Positions 47,996-58,751 of a stretch of DNA of 64,000 bases are shown here, one piece after another. The stretch is from Hirsutella rhossiliensis (Eukaryota; Ascomycota; Sordariomycetes; Hypocreales; Ophiocordycipitaceae), in assembly GCF_020360975.1 (NCBI RefSeq), contig NW_025408678.1:558001-622000 (forward strand). The letters are read 5' to 3'. The notes below the pieces were generated by a model that was not told the origin of the DNA, did no database searches, and was given only the letters and a program-made list of their open reading frames with translations. Position numbers and translations under genes: made by a program. Each line of letters begins with the position of its first letter. Positions within the stretch are counted from its first letter, which is position 1.

Positions 47996-50900
47996 GCCCC
48001 CAACACTAACAACTCGCGACAGGAGGACGATCCGAGTTCTCCAGGCCAACGTGGCCAAAATAGGGGCCTATCATAGCATAGCCCTACGACTAGCGGAAGC
48101 AGAAAACTACGACGTCGTGCTCATCCAGGAACCGAACGTTTGGATAGAAAAGAAGGCGGAGCCTGCAGGACCCAGACGCACCGCTCCTTCCACGCATTCG
48201 CCCCAGAACGCGCCTGGGAACCGGATCAGGCCCCGAGAGTGATCTCGTATGTCCGGAACCACCCAGATATACGGGCAGAGCAACTCTGCCCCGCCCCTAC
48301 GCGTGATATCCTGTGGCTCCGGGTAAACAGCACCCTTATTATCAACTTCTATCGACACGCGAAGACACCGAGCCACTCGACTACCTCCTCCACCAGCAGG
48401 ACGTCCCCGAGAGATGCCTCATCGCGGGCGACTTCAACGCCTGTCATTTCTCCTGGCAGCCTGGAGCCCGGAGTGCGAGGAACGGAGGACATCGCCCAGT
48501 GGGCGGCCGACAAGGCTCGGACTGCTCACCACGCCAGGCGAGGCCACACACGCCCGCGGAAATACCATTGATCTAGCCTTGCCAATATCCCTCTGCGGAC
48601 GCGCTTATCGAAGAGCACCTTCATACCGGCTCGGACCATTACACGATCAGCATTACGCCCCGGCGGATTCCCCAAGGACGATAGCTAGACCAAGGGTAAG
48701 CTCCGAGGAAGAAATGAAGCGATTCGAGGAACTTGTGCGGGCTGGGGCCACAGCACTACCCCGGCTGGCCGTTGAGCCCAGAGGCCTGAGAGGCTGGCCG
48801 AGGCGCTGTCTCGCCTACTCCAAGAGGCGGCCGACGCAGCGGGCCGACGGCCCAGGAAGAACGCGAGAGGCACCCCATGGTGGAACGATCAGTGCGCGCG
48901 GTGCAGCGGCCGAACTAAGAGCTATGCGGCGGATCTACCCCACAGGGCACGGCAGAGAGGTCCAGACTGCCCGGCGGGAGCTGCGCCGGGCGGTACGGCG
49001 GGCTAAGAGACATTTCTGGCAGACTGTTCTAGAAGGCGCCGAGAGCAACCAGGATATCTATAAGATCATGCGGTGGTCGAGGAAACCGAGCCCGTTCCGG
49101 GCCCCGCCTATACAGGTAGGCGACCAGGTCTTCGAGACCCAGACGGAAAAGGCAAACGCGCCCGAGTCGAGATCCTAGAAAGGCGCGGGGCCGCGGACGA
49201 CATCCCGGACCCCTGGGCCCCAGAGGTGCTGGCCCCAGGAGGACTCTCGACTGCAGCGTCACGCTCGCGGATGCGGCATGCGCCTGCACCTCTACGGGCA
49301 ACACCTCCCCGGGGATCGACGGCATCACGGTCCGAATGCTGCGTCGCGTCTGGAACCACATCGGCGAGGCGGTGAGGGAACTATATGAAGGCTGCCTACA
49401 CGTGGGCTACCACCCCGCCTGTTTCCGCGCAGCAGAGGTCGTAATGATCCCTAAGCCTGGCAAGAGGGACCTGTCTATTCCGAGAGGCTGGAGGCCGATT
49501 TCTCTCCTAGCTTGCCTCGGCAAGGGACTCGAACGCCTAATAGCCCGGCGCCTAGCCTGGGCTGCGATCACACAACGAGTCATCCACAGCCAGCATGCGG
49601 GTGCCCTGCCCAAACGTTCAGCGCTCGACCTAGCGCTAGCATTGCTCCACGACGCGGAGACGGCCCTCACCGAGGGGAAAGTCGCCACGCTAATCACGAT
49701 GGATATACAGGGCGCCTTTGACACGGTTCTGCGGAACCGGCTCCTCCTACGCCTACGGAACAGGGCTGGCCAACAAACCTGGTCCGGTGGGCAGGCTGCT
49801 TTATGGAGCAGAGATCGGCCAGAATACGGCTCGAGGATATAAAGACGCCGACCCTGATCCGGGGCCGGTCCCTACAGGAGACGGCCGCCGGGCCACGCGC
49901 GCCGCGGGTGAGCTCATCCAGTGGGGAGCCGATAATGGCGTAGTGTTCGACCCGGGCAAGACAGAAGTCATCCACTTCACGAGACCGAGATACAAAGGGG
50001 ACCTGCCGTCGGTCTGGCACGGGTCCGTAGAAAGGAGCCACAGCAGGACCTGCGCTGGCTCGGCGTCTGGTACGACAGAAAGCTCTCATTCCGCACGCAT
50101 GTGGAGAAGTGGGCCGCGAAGGCGATGACGGCCGCAGGGTTCCTCCAGAACCTCTCAAACACCCGGCGCGGAATCCCTCCCCGGTCGACACGGCATGCGG
50201 TCACGGCCTGCGTCCTCCGATCCTTTATACGGCGCCCATGTATGGTACCCGGGGCGCTTCGGCCTGTGTGGGGACTGCCCGCTTAGTTCCGTCGCGGATC
50301 ACCTACCTGAAGAATAGGATCCAGCTGACCTTAAACGTCGCAATGCGCGCTATCGCGCCCGTCTGGTGTACCATGCCGATTGTGGCCTCCACCGAGAGAC
50401 CGGCATCCCCTGCCACGCTGCTCCTCGCAGACGCCCAGAGACGCGCCGCGGTCCGTCTACGCTCCCTAGATGAGCGGCACCCCTGACCCCGTATGAGCAT
50501 CCTCCCAACGCCTGGCCGGGAGCTAATGAAGAGGCACGGTATGCGGGCCTCGCGCGGCCCAGAAGCAGCACGCCTCGAGACTCCTGCGTCTTCACCAAAT
50601 GACGGCCCATGCTCCGAGGCCCCGACTTCTCCCCCCAGCACCCCCTCAGCCCGACCCGACAGGGGGCGTAGACAAAACGCAGGCGGCTCGAGACTTCCAC
50701 TCGTGGCTCCGGGTATGCCCTGAAGATACCCTCATCGTCTACACTGACGGCTCGCAGAGCGAAGACGGCGCCTGCGGGTATGGGTACTCAGTGTGGCTAG
50801 GCCCCAGCGAAGTGACCTACGGCAGCGGTCGGGTCCTACTCGCTGAGGTCTACGACGCAGAGGTGGAAGGCGCCTCGAGGGGCTTCGAGCGGCACTCACG

Positions 50901-51759
50901 TGGTCCCCCAGAACCCCGGACCAGCAGTGGCCGATAGTCGTCTGCCTTGATAACACTGCGGCTATAAGAGCCATACGAGGCAGCCCATCGATCTCGTCGC
51001 AAGCGGCTGCGGAGAAGTTCGCTGAGGCCGCGGCTCGACACGGAGATGTCAGCACGCGTTGGTGCCCCGGCCATACGGGGATCGCCGGCAACGAGCGGGC
51101 CGACCAGCTAGCAAAGGAGGGCTGCCGGGCCGAGGGTCCGGACAGATCGCCGACCTACGCGAACATCAAGAGACAGGCCAAGGCTGCGGCCAGGCGCGAC
51201 TTCCAGGACTGGTGGGCCGCGGGGCCCTGAGCAGCTACAGAGCCTAGAGCTCAAGGCCTCGCTCGGGTGCCCCCCGGAGCTGCACACCAAACGAGAGCAC
51301 CTCCATCACCTGCTCGCTGCGAGGAGCGGGCACGGGGACTTCGCCGACTACCACGAGAGGTTTAACCACGAAGAGGCCCGGATCGAATGCTCTTGCGGGA
51401 GGAGAAAATCACCGACACACCCCTTCTACTGCCGGAAGGTAGGTACTCGACACCGCCTAAGGCCAGCCCCACGGCGGGCAAGGCTATCAACCAGGCACTA
51501 GGAAGGATTTGACCGGTTCCTCGGGCTAGTAACGGAGGCAGAATTCTTTGATCGGATCTGCCACCGCCACCAGCTCGAGGCAACCCTCCAACCTAATATG
51601 TACAACTCTCTCTTTTCTATGTTTTCTGCCCGTAGGCTCCTGTGGGCCTACGGCCCAGCTGACTGCGTGGGCTTTCAGTCACCCGGCTCTGACCGAAGAC
51701 TGACTAATATTACGGCTTCGCCGCCGTGCCCGGAACCCGCTGACGGGGAAGGGACCTGA
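47985..51759 (+). pseudogene. LINE ORF2: endonuclease, reverse transcriptase, RNase H (frameshifted, RT core deleted)
   Basis: ATG 47985 overlaps the ORF1 stop by 11 nt. The endonuclease starts TIRVLQANVAKIGAYHS and NYDVVLIQEPNV, then CLIAGDFNACHFSW near 48414. The reverse transcriptase keeps VVMIPKPGKRD, GWRPISLL, HAGALPKRSALD and TMDIQGAFDTV (motif A). LEDIKTPTLIP is followed directly by GRSLQETA near 49860, so the LPQG and YADD motifs are gone. RNase H is preserved in pieces: YTDGSQSEDGA, CLDNTAAIRA and GHTGIAGNERADQLA. It ends with an ECSCGRRKSPTHPFYC motif and an open tail to TGA 51757-51759. The protein cannot reverse transcribe. Confidence 0.8.
51630..51653 (+). other. Perfect 8-bp hairpin near the end of LINE ORF2
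   Basis: CCGTAGGC and GCCTACGG are separated by an 8-nt loop. It lies inside the open tail of ORF2. It could be an RNA structure recognised for target-primed reverse transcription, but its role is inference. Confidence 0.5.
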
Positions 51760-52404
51760 GAATCGAGCGGCCACAGAGTCCAAGAATTGCTAGATAGGGG
51801 AGTAGAAGTAAGGAACGCGCGACGGGTCTCCGACGAGCATCCCCATCTTGTACTATACCTAGCCTAGCACGTCTTTTGCCCTTATAGGGATGTCCCAGAC
51901 GGTAATCAATACTACTACTACTACTACTACTGCTTCTGCCCCCCCTCTCCCCCCCGGACTCTTCCCCTCCCCTTTGCTCCTAGATTGCCGCCTCCCTCTT
52001 TCCATCTTTCTTCCCCCCTCCACTCATCCATCATATCGAATCTATCGCGTCAACAACCCCCCCCCCCCATCTCGCCATCCATATCGGCCCTCATCCTTCG
52101 TGCCAGGCAGACCCGTCAAGGCCATAGAGCGCCTGTGACCCGATTGCCAAACCCCTCCCAAGCATTTCCATGACCAGGATACCACCTCTTCCAATGACCA
52201 GCGTCATTTCCGAATCCACTACAGTCACGCTTTGAACCCCACGGGAGCGCGTGTGAGCGAGGAGCGAGGAGTCGAGAGCGAGGAGCCAGAACAGACGATA
52301 CTCTCCTATCGTACTGCCCGGGTACCAGCTCTTGGTCCCAGCCGTGACGCCGTCTCCCAAGCGCTGCGACCCTCGAAATCACAAGCCCGTCTTAGGCCAT
52401 CAAG
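51760..52404. other. LINE tail and pyrimidine-rich leader of the C2H2 gene
   Basis: (TAC)n at 51909-51932 is followed by long C/T-rich tracts (51940-52070, including a C run at about 52058-52067) typical of fungal promoters or leaders. GAGCGAGGAGCGAGGAGTCGA at 52254-52274 is a short purine repeat. No uninterrupted gene. Confidence 0.5.
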
Positions 52405-53194
52405 ATGCCTGGCGCCAATGTTGCAGTCCTGCCGCCGCCGGCAGCCTCGACATCATCCTCGCGAAAGGCGTCTCTCCCACCGGAGCGCACGTACAAATGC
52501 CAGTTCTGCAACCGGGCTTTTAGTAGGAGCGAGCACCGAAGCCGACACGAACGATCCCGTACGTACCTTGACCCCCCAACGGGGGACTCACTTGTGAAAT
52601 ACCTATCCGCCCACTATAATGGTGTAATGCCATCGGATTATTCTCTTATTGTCTGCGTTCGACTCTCACTCCCTTGCGGACACCACCGAGTGCCTCGGAA
52701 ATAATGCTGACGGCATTCCAGATACCAAGGAGCGACCCTTTAAGTGCATGAAGTGCAGAAGCACCTTTGTCCGCCGCGATCTGCTCTTGAGACATGATCG
52801 GACCGTCCACGCCAAGGACGGCGGCGTTCCTCTGCACAGCGATGGCAAACGTCGCGCCGCCGGCCCCAAGACACGAGCCATTGGTGGCCCTTCCAAAGGC
52901 GCCCTGCCTCTTGACACGTCGACGTTGGAGCAGATGGAAGCCGGCAACGACAGCATCTTCGATGTAGAGGCTGCGGCAATACTTGTGGCCGACCTGCATC
53001 ACAAGGCCACGGCTGCCATGAGCGGAGAAGTTGGCGTTTACCACGACGCCCCGCCCACGGCCTATTCGCCTCGCCGCTCCTCCATCTTCGAGTCTACCGT
53101 GACATATCCTTCTGGTGCTATTGCTCTTCCTCACAAGGAGACCAAGGGACCCGTCTGGCATCTAGGCATGCATGTAGAGTGTCTAGTACACTAG
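52405..53194 (+). CDS. Two-finger C2H2 zinc-finger protein, probably truncated regulator
   Basis: Exon 1 is 52405-52558. The intron is 52559-52721, with a GTACGT donor, GCTGAC branch site 14 nt before the acceptor, and CAG. Exon 2 is 52722-53194. The spliced frame gives 208 residues. The two fingers are contiguous only after splicing: finger 1 C32-C35-H48-H52, with CQFCNRAF and the split His52 codon, linker TKERPF, and finger 2 C60-C63 with CMKCRSTFVRRDLLLRHDRTVH. Such pairs bind DNA in fungal transcription factors, which normally carry a long regulatory region of several hundred residues. Here the protein stops 130 residues after the fingers, at MHVECLVH, so the C-terminal domain is missing. 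The convergent gene ends 52 bp further on. Confidence 0.75.
52559..52721 (+). other. Intron of the C2H2 gene
   Basis: 163 bp, GTACGT...TTCCAG with a clear GCTGAC branch point. It interrupts the codon of the last zinc ligand of finger 1. Confidence 0.85.
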
Positions 53195-53246
53195 CCACGC
53201 TGCAGGCGCTCTCCACACCGTGGGTCTACCGAGACGACACGGCATG

Positions 53247-53900
53247 CTACACCGCCATCTCGTTTGTCCACTTGGTGGCACACGTTACCGGCACAGGATC
53301 GTGGTCCTTGACGCCATTCCCATCCGCCCACACGGCCTTCTTGGGGATCCCGCCCTCGACCGGCACCATGAACCCGTTGCGCTTCTTCGACTCCATCGTG
53401 GCCGTCGAAACACCCGTTGCCTCGATGATGGCTTCCCGGACAGCCTTGCCGAAATGCTTGTCATCGTTGTCGGTCACGTACCATGTGGACGTGGGATCAA
53501 CCGTATCGCCGCCCAGAAATCCGCTGATGCGCTGCTTGGCATCACGCACCAAGGCATTGTATTTCTCACCGCTCGAAGCCCTCACCACACAGGCATTATC
53601 GACATGGCCGACCAGAGCATCTGTAGGCAGTAGGTCTTGGGTCAGGGACATAGCTTGCCAGCAGGAAAGAAAGAAAGCCCTGGTCCACTCACTGCCCTGT
53701 TTGGTCGGCACAAAGAAAACCACACACACCGTGGCGCCGTCGGAGCCGATGTTGGCGGGGAGTCCCTCTGGCTGCAACGGGAACTTGCCGGCGTAGCCCT
53801 GCTCGACCATGCGGTATTGGAGCTTGGTTATGTCAGCCGCAGGACAAGATGTGCCTCTCGGTCTATACTCAACTCGTTGGGCCATGGCCGGGGGTAGCAA
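53247..53900 (-). CDS. Unknown 193-residue protein, possible NTAN1/CheD-like amidohydrolase fold
   Basis: Exon 1 is 53900-53693, the intron 53692-53621 (72 bp, GTGAGT to CTACAG) and exon 2 53620-53247. The joined frame is exactly 194 codons with stop. No signal peptide or membrane segment is visible. I do not recognise the family firmly. IGSDGATVC (51-59) followed 15 residues later by GHVDN (74-78) resembles the Cys- and His-bearing motifs of protein N-terminal asparagine amidohydrolase (GSDDATTC...THCDG), a relative of CheD deamidases. If so, Cys59 and His75 would be catalytic. The middle contains YNALVRDAKQRI and WYVTDNDDKHFGKAV, a helical stretch. Met6 is an alternative start. It is convergent with the C2H2 gene. 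No stop or RIP scars. Confidence 0.6.
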   Translation of the reverse strand: MLPPAMAQRVEYRPRGTSCPAADITKLQYRMVEQGYAGKFPLQPEGLPANIGSDGATVCVVFFVPTKQGSEWTRAFFLSCWQAMSLTQDLLPTDALVGHVDNACVVRASSGEKYNALVRDAKQRISGFLGGDTVDPTSTWYVTDNDDKHFGKAVREAIIEATGVSTATMESKKRNGFMVPVEGGIPKKAVWADGNGVKDHDPVPVTCATKWTNEMAV

Positions 53901-54934
53901 GTAGGTTGGCTAGGCTACCGGACGGTTCGAGAGCACGTAGGCTAGGGAGGGTTCGAGAGCGTCTAAGAAACGCACGATTGCTTGAAGCTGGTAGTAGCTT
54001 CCTCAAGAGCCATGGGCAACGAGGGAAACCAGGTTTATATAGCGGCAGCTCAGGCTGCTCCTCGCATGTCGGTTCGCACCAACGACGGCAAGACGCCACA
54101 GGCCGGTCGCCTGCATTGCTCCCGAGATTGTACCTGCTCCGTGCCCGTTATGCGATGCCCGTAACGTGGAGCCTATACGAGGAGGGTGACGAGGAGGCCC
54201 ACAGACACAGATGCTCTATCGAAAACCTCCGACCCGATGGAATACGAGGCCAAGTGGGCGTCGAGCACCGCGGGTCCTTCCTTGGCCAGCTACTAATAGC
54301 GAGCCGCAGGCGAGGATGGCCCGCGGCAGCGCCCCCGGAGGGCCGCCGGAGGCATCATGTGCAGTAACGTAAGTAGCGGAGGATCGGAGGGGGAGCAAGT
54401 TGCGTGCACCGATGGCAGGGCTCGAGCGGGCGTCTTGTTGCCAGGCGTTGCTCGCGGCCGGCCAAGGGAGAGCCGAGGTCCGACAGGCGGGATGCCGTGA
54501 CCGACATGGCCAGCATGACGGGTCGAGGGAGGGCATGGCACGGGCAACGGAAGCAGCGGGATACGATAGGGGGGACACATAGACCGCCAATCCCAGCCCG
54601 GTCTCGGTTCCGGCTCTGGGCATCGCTGGCGGTGCTTGTCGATGCGATGCCGAGTCTTGGTCTGGATCCGGGGCCCGTCGGAGGGAGACCAACAAGACGA
54701 GTGGGATGGGGGAGGTAGTCGAGGGAAGCCCGCGTATCAATAGCTAGCAGTGAGGAGAAGCCGTAAGCCGTCGTATCCACGTAGGCATGACTCGGCGGCG
54801 GCACACAGATACGAGGTAGCGACGGGGTCCCACGCACTACGTGGGGCAAGTCGTCGATACTAATAAGTCAGCCCACCTAAAGTCCGGCACACCCCAACAC
54901 CGGCACTCTCCATAACACCATCGCGTCGTTAAAT
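53901..54934. other. GC-rich stretch, no gene recognised
   Basis: Frames up to 174 codons are open here, but only because of high GC. The proteins are low-complexity (Pro, Arg, Ala, Ser) and match nothing I know. Near 53927-53960, GGTTCGAGAGC occurs twice with a GTAGGCTAGGGA spacer. The change to TA-rich DNA is at about 54935. Confidence 0.5.
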
Positions 54935-54947
54935 ACATTATATTATA

Positions 54948-56740
54948 ACCGCGTTTTCTCGTGCATCTCTTGCCCTATAATTATAAAATAAATACTATTT
55001 ATATTAGCAATGCCTCGGCTTTCTAAGTATACCGAAAACTAGCTCTAAGAAGCACTTAAAGCTATTAAAAACGGGATGCCTTAGCTTTATACTAGTTAAA
55101 AGTAGGGTATTCTAAGAGGGACCCTCTATATACGTCTTAAAGGGGCTCTGCCTATTAAGGAGGCAAAAGAGGTATATTAGAGGCTTAGCCGAGAGCAGGA
55201 AAAACACCTTACTAACTAGGTTCTTACCTAGGCCGCCCTTAGGCTACCTCTAACGTATTATTAAGTTAAGGAATTTACCGGCTATATCTTTAAGGCCTAC
55301 GGCGATACCCGTTCGCTTAAGAAGTAGTGGATTTTAGGCTTGTTAGCCTAGAACCTAGAGATTAGTACTATTAAAGGTAGATCTCTCGATTCTACTCGCG
55401 TTAACGGCGCCTTTATAGCCCGTATTAAGGAATAGTTCTAATTACTTAAGCTACCGGCTATATAGGCAATCCTACCGGAGTCCTGCTTTAATATAGACGA
55501 AACGGGTATCCTTAAGGGCCTCGGCTTTAATAGTTTAGTACTAGGGAGCTTAGAAAAGTAAGAGACTCTTAAAAAGCGGCTAGGATCGTGTTATTAGACT
55601 ATAATAGTCGAATATATCTCTACTATAAGCTAGGCCTTAACTCCCTTTATAATTTTTAAGGGTTAAGACCTTTAATATTAATAGTTCCTTAATAAACTTA
55701 ATTTTTTATAAGATTAGGACTTTATTATCTTCTTAAAGGGTTAGATAAGTAATATTATTACTATTTAGTAGCTAAAGTAAGTTTTTATCCTTTAAATAAG
55801 GCACTATAAGTAGGGTAATACTCTTCTTATTATTAATAGCTATAGGAGTTATTAGACTAATAATTTTATATATAAATACTTTTAAAATAGTATATATCTC
55901 TTTTTCTTACTATTATACTTCTTATATATCCTTTAACTACTTAATATCTTAGTTTTCTCGCCTATTAAAGCTATATACCGATATTAACTTAAGAAAGTCG
56001 TATCTTTCGATAATATAGCGCTAATTAATAAGGCTACCTTCCTTTATATTTACTATAAAGCCTAGTAGGCTAGCTTAACCGAAAAGAATATTAAGGGAGG
56101 TTAGCGCGGGTTTAGTTTATAGCTAATTAATATAGTAAAGCCCTTATTAAACCGCTTTATCTTACTATAGCTATTAATGCTATTAACGCTATTAAAAAGG
56201 AAGAATATTAGCTCCTTAGATAATAATAATACCCTTAAAACGCTTAAACGATTATAAGAAGTTTACCGCCTTATTATAGGGCTAGAAAATCGCGGTTAAG
56301 TTAACCGTATAATCTAACTACTCTTTAGTAAAGTTAGCCGCGCCCTTAATAGTTAAAATTAGTAGCTTATAGCTACCTAGCTTTAAATATAATAGCTTAA
56401 GTATTAATTATATCGTCTATAGCCTCGAAAATAAAAAAAGGTTTTATAGGATCCTAATAGCTAGTTTATATAGATTAATTAAGTTATTAAGACGAGGCAG
56501 CGGCTTAAGTATATCCTTAAGCTAGCTACTATTACTATAGCTAATTAGGATATAGATTTTAAAGCTCTATATAGTAGCTAGTAGCTTAAATAGCTAGAAA
56601 ATACTATAATTAACTATTATAACGATAAAATATAGCTTTACTTACTATTAGAATATACCTACCTTAGTATTATAGAGAGTACTAGTATTAAGGTATACTA
56701 GACTTTAGGTAAGCTAACTTATACTATGCCCTACCCTCCT
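54948..56740 (+). pseudogene. Fot1/pogo-type transposase, RIP-inactivated
   Basis: From ATG 55010, reading TAG/TAA as former CAG/CAA, one frame runs about 560 codons. It shows a pogo-like HTH start (MPRLSKYTEN.L.EALKAIKNG, WGI..GTLYTRLKG), a CENP-B-like region with ILGLLAQNLEIS, and the first catalytic segment FNIDETGILKGLG. The second catalytic segment reads INSYRSYQTNNF, where active relatives have D.H.SH, so Asp has become Asn (G-to-A). The end is a glutamine-rich tail with LENRGQVNR. The left end near 54948 (ACCGCGTTTTC) could be the terminal repeat; a right one was not found because family D follows directly. Confidence 0.8.
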
Positions 56741-58107
56741 TTTAATAATACCTACTTTAATAGGTAAGATCGTACGCCTATAAATATTAGCTTATTAAAG
56801 GGATAAGACCCTTAGTACTTCCTATCTAACTTCCTTCTAAGTATACTTAAAGGCTTTATAAAGACCTTAATTATCTAAAGAAGCACCTTCCTTAATTATA
56901 GTTAATTTAAATTTTTATTTTCCCCCTTTAAAGTAAAGGCCGCTAGTTACGCGACTTTAGTAAAGATAAAGAAGTATAAAGTAAAGAAATCTCTAAGACT
57001 TATATTAATAACCTAAGACCCTTAAAGCTATATATAAGACCGATAATTAGATAATTATATAGTTAATTACTCTACTAATCCTTAGCTATATACTACGCGT
57101 GCTTTAAGTATATACCCTTATCCTTATTAAAACTAGTCTCTAGGGCGTAAACTTATTATTCCGTTTTATTTATATAGCGATAAGTAGCTTTATAAAGCTA
57201 AGAATACTTAAAGAACGACGGTATTATTTAGAAAAAATAAAATCTAAGGATTTAATAATTAAAGTAGTAACTACCTTAATAGCGAGAGTTAGGGACCTAA
57301 TAAGGCGATAGGCTTACTAGGAAATAAATAATTAGATAATGCCTATACTAATAGTAAAGGAAAAGTAATAAGCTAATATTAAAAAACCCTAAGCTCTTAT
57401 TATTAGCCCTATAACCCTTAATACTAGCGACTTAGTTAAGAAACTACGATCTTTATATAATACTTTAAAAGATATAAATAATAATAATAGCGTAATCTAG
57501 ACTATTTTAGAACCTTACTAAGACCTCTTACTTATATACGTACTAATAATACTAGTATAAGTATTAATAAAGGATACCTTAATAACCTTAACCTTAGCTC
57601 TCTTTTATATAGTAGCTTATAAAGAACGCTTACCTCCCTTTAATAGATAAGAAAGTAAGTAATAAGATAGTTATAATAAGATATCCTTTAACTCTAAAAG
57701 CTTTAACTCTAAATTTTATAACCTTATAATCTATAAGTATACTATATCTAGAAACGCTAGCCGTTAAGAGGGAATATTTAATCTTACTACTAGCGAAAAA
57801 AAAAATTAAGGTAGATATTAATAAGATTATTAATAGACTTAGAGATATACTTACTAGAAGCTAAGACAACCTTATAAGAAGACTCTACTAACTATAACTC
57901 TTACTTATTAGTAAATTTAACGGTAAAAATATAACTAAATTCCTTAAGAAGTTTAAATAAGAGATATATATTAACTATATTTATAATAAGGATAAAATAA
58001 ACTAGCTTAAAGTCTATATCTCCTTTATATAAGCCCTTACTATTAAAATTCTTATAGATAGACTTACTTAAAAAGAAGTAAAAAAGAAACTCCTTTAATA
58101 CTACTAT
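56741..58107 (+). repeat. RIP-degraded LTR-retroelement gag region, family D copy 2
   Basis: Matches 1-1680 inverted. Its most conserved piece is the SRNASR...KFNGKNITKFLKKFKQE gag part (57740-57960). It is more mutated than copy 1 and interrupted at 58107 by the Copia element; ACTAT (58103-58107) would be the left target duplication. Confidence 0.6.
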
Positions 58108-58320
58108 TGTAGGAATGTATCTATCTAGTGGTGTGACCAACCATGGTTGGCACGTGACCCGTACGGTCACGTGTGCGGCTGAGGGCAGCGTGCCCCCTTT
58201 CTCCACGCTGGCCTCTGCCTCCTTAGATAGAGAAACAAGACGAATACAACATCAGGTTAACCCTAGTACCGTCTCATTGCAGCAGCTGCCGCAGGTGCCT
58301 ACCCACACTGATCAGTGACC
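58108..58320 (+). repeat. 5' LTR of the Copia element (right end not fixed)
   Basis: Contains CCAACCATGGTTGG (58137-58150, self-complementary), CACGTGACC/GGTCACGTG (58151-58173, 5-nt loop, two E-box cores) and CTCCTTAGATAGA at 58219-58231. The LTR end is probably between 58300 and 58345, but without the 3' copy I cannot fix it. Confidence 0.65.
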
Positions 58321-58751
58321 GGCCCACGCCCGTCACAGACAGCTAAGTAGAAGAGACAAATTCCTCAACCTTCGAAGGTGCTATAGTCCGCGTCACTTTA
58401 CTGTGGCCCTGAGTAGCGCTCAGAAGAAGGTTATTTGTGCTAAGAACAAGGAATCTCCCGCTGGTTTGCCCAGCCGCGCGAGAGTCCTTCCAACTGTTGA
58501 TTACGATCGCCCGCTAGTTTGCCTAGCCGTGAGCACCGGAATCGACAGGCGACCACATCGCAAACAACTAGTAAGAACGTTCGACCCTTGACGTTAAGTA
58601 GCAAGATCCCCGTCAGTTCAGTCTGGCCGCGAACGACCTACTTAGTACGCGACGCTCGACCTCCTATTAGCGACAACTCGTATACGAAGAGACCAATACG
58701 AACCCCACATCGTCTCATTCATTTGATCACGATAGCCCCGACCGCCCGAGC

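Larger units (their letters stand above)
46295..51932 (+). mobile_element. Tad-type LINE (non-LTR retrotransposon), defective
   Basis: Two-ORF organisation: ORF1 with CCHC knuckles, and ORF2 with apurinic-type endonuclease, reverse transcriptase, RNase H and a terminal Cys-His motif. Not RIP-mutated; broken by frameshifts and by a deletion in the reverse transcriptase. The 3' limit is set provisionally at a TAC microsatellite (51909-51932), which could be the element's tail. The 5' end is uncertain and may reach into 45880-46294. Confidence 0.8.

Noticed and set aside
51630..51653. Hairpin as a transcription terminator
   Set aside because: Intrinsic terminators do not apply to nuclear Pol II genes, and the hairpin lies in an open LINE frame.
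54216..54740. 174-codon minus-strand ORF
   Set aside because: Low-complexity Pro/Arg/Ala/Ser protein in GC-rich DNA with no domain; overlapping frames are equally open.
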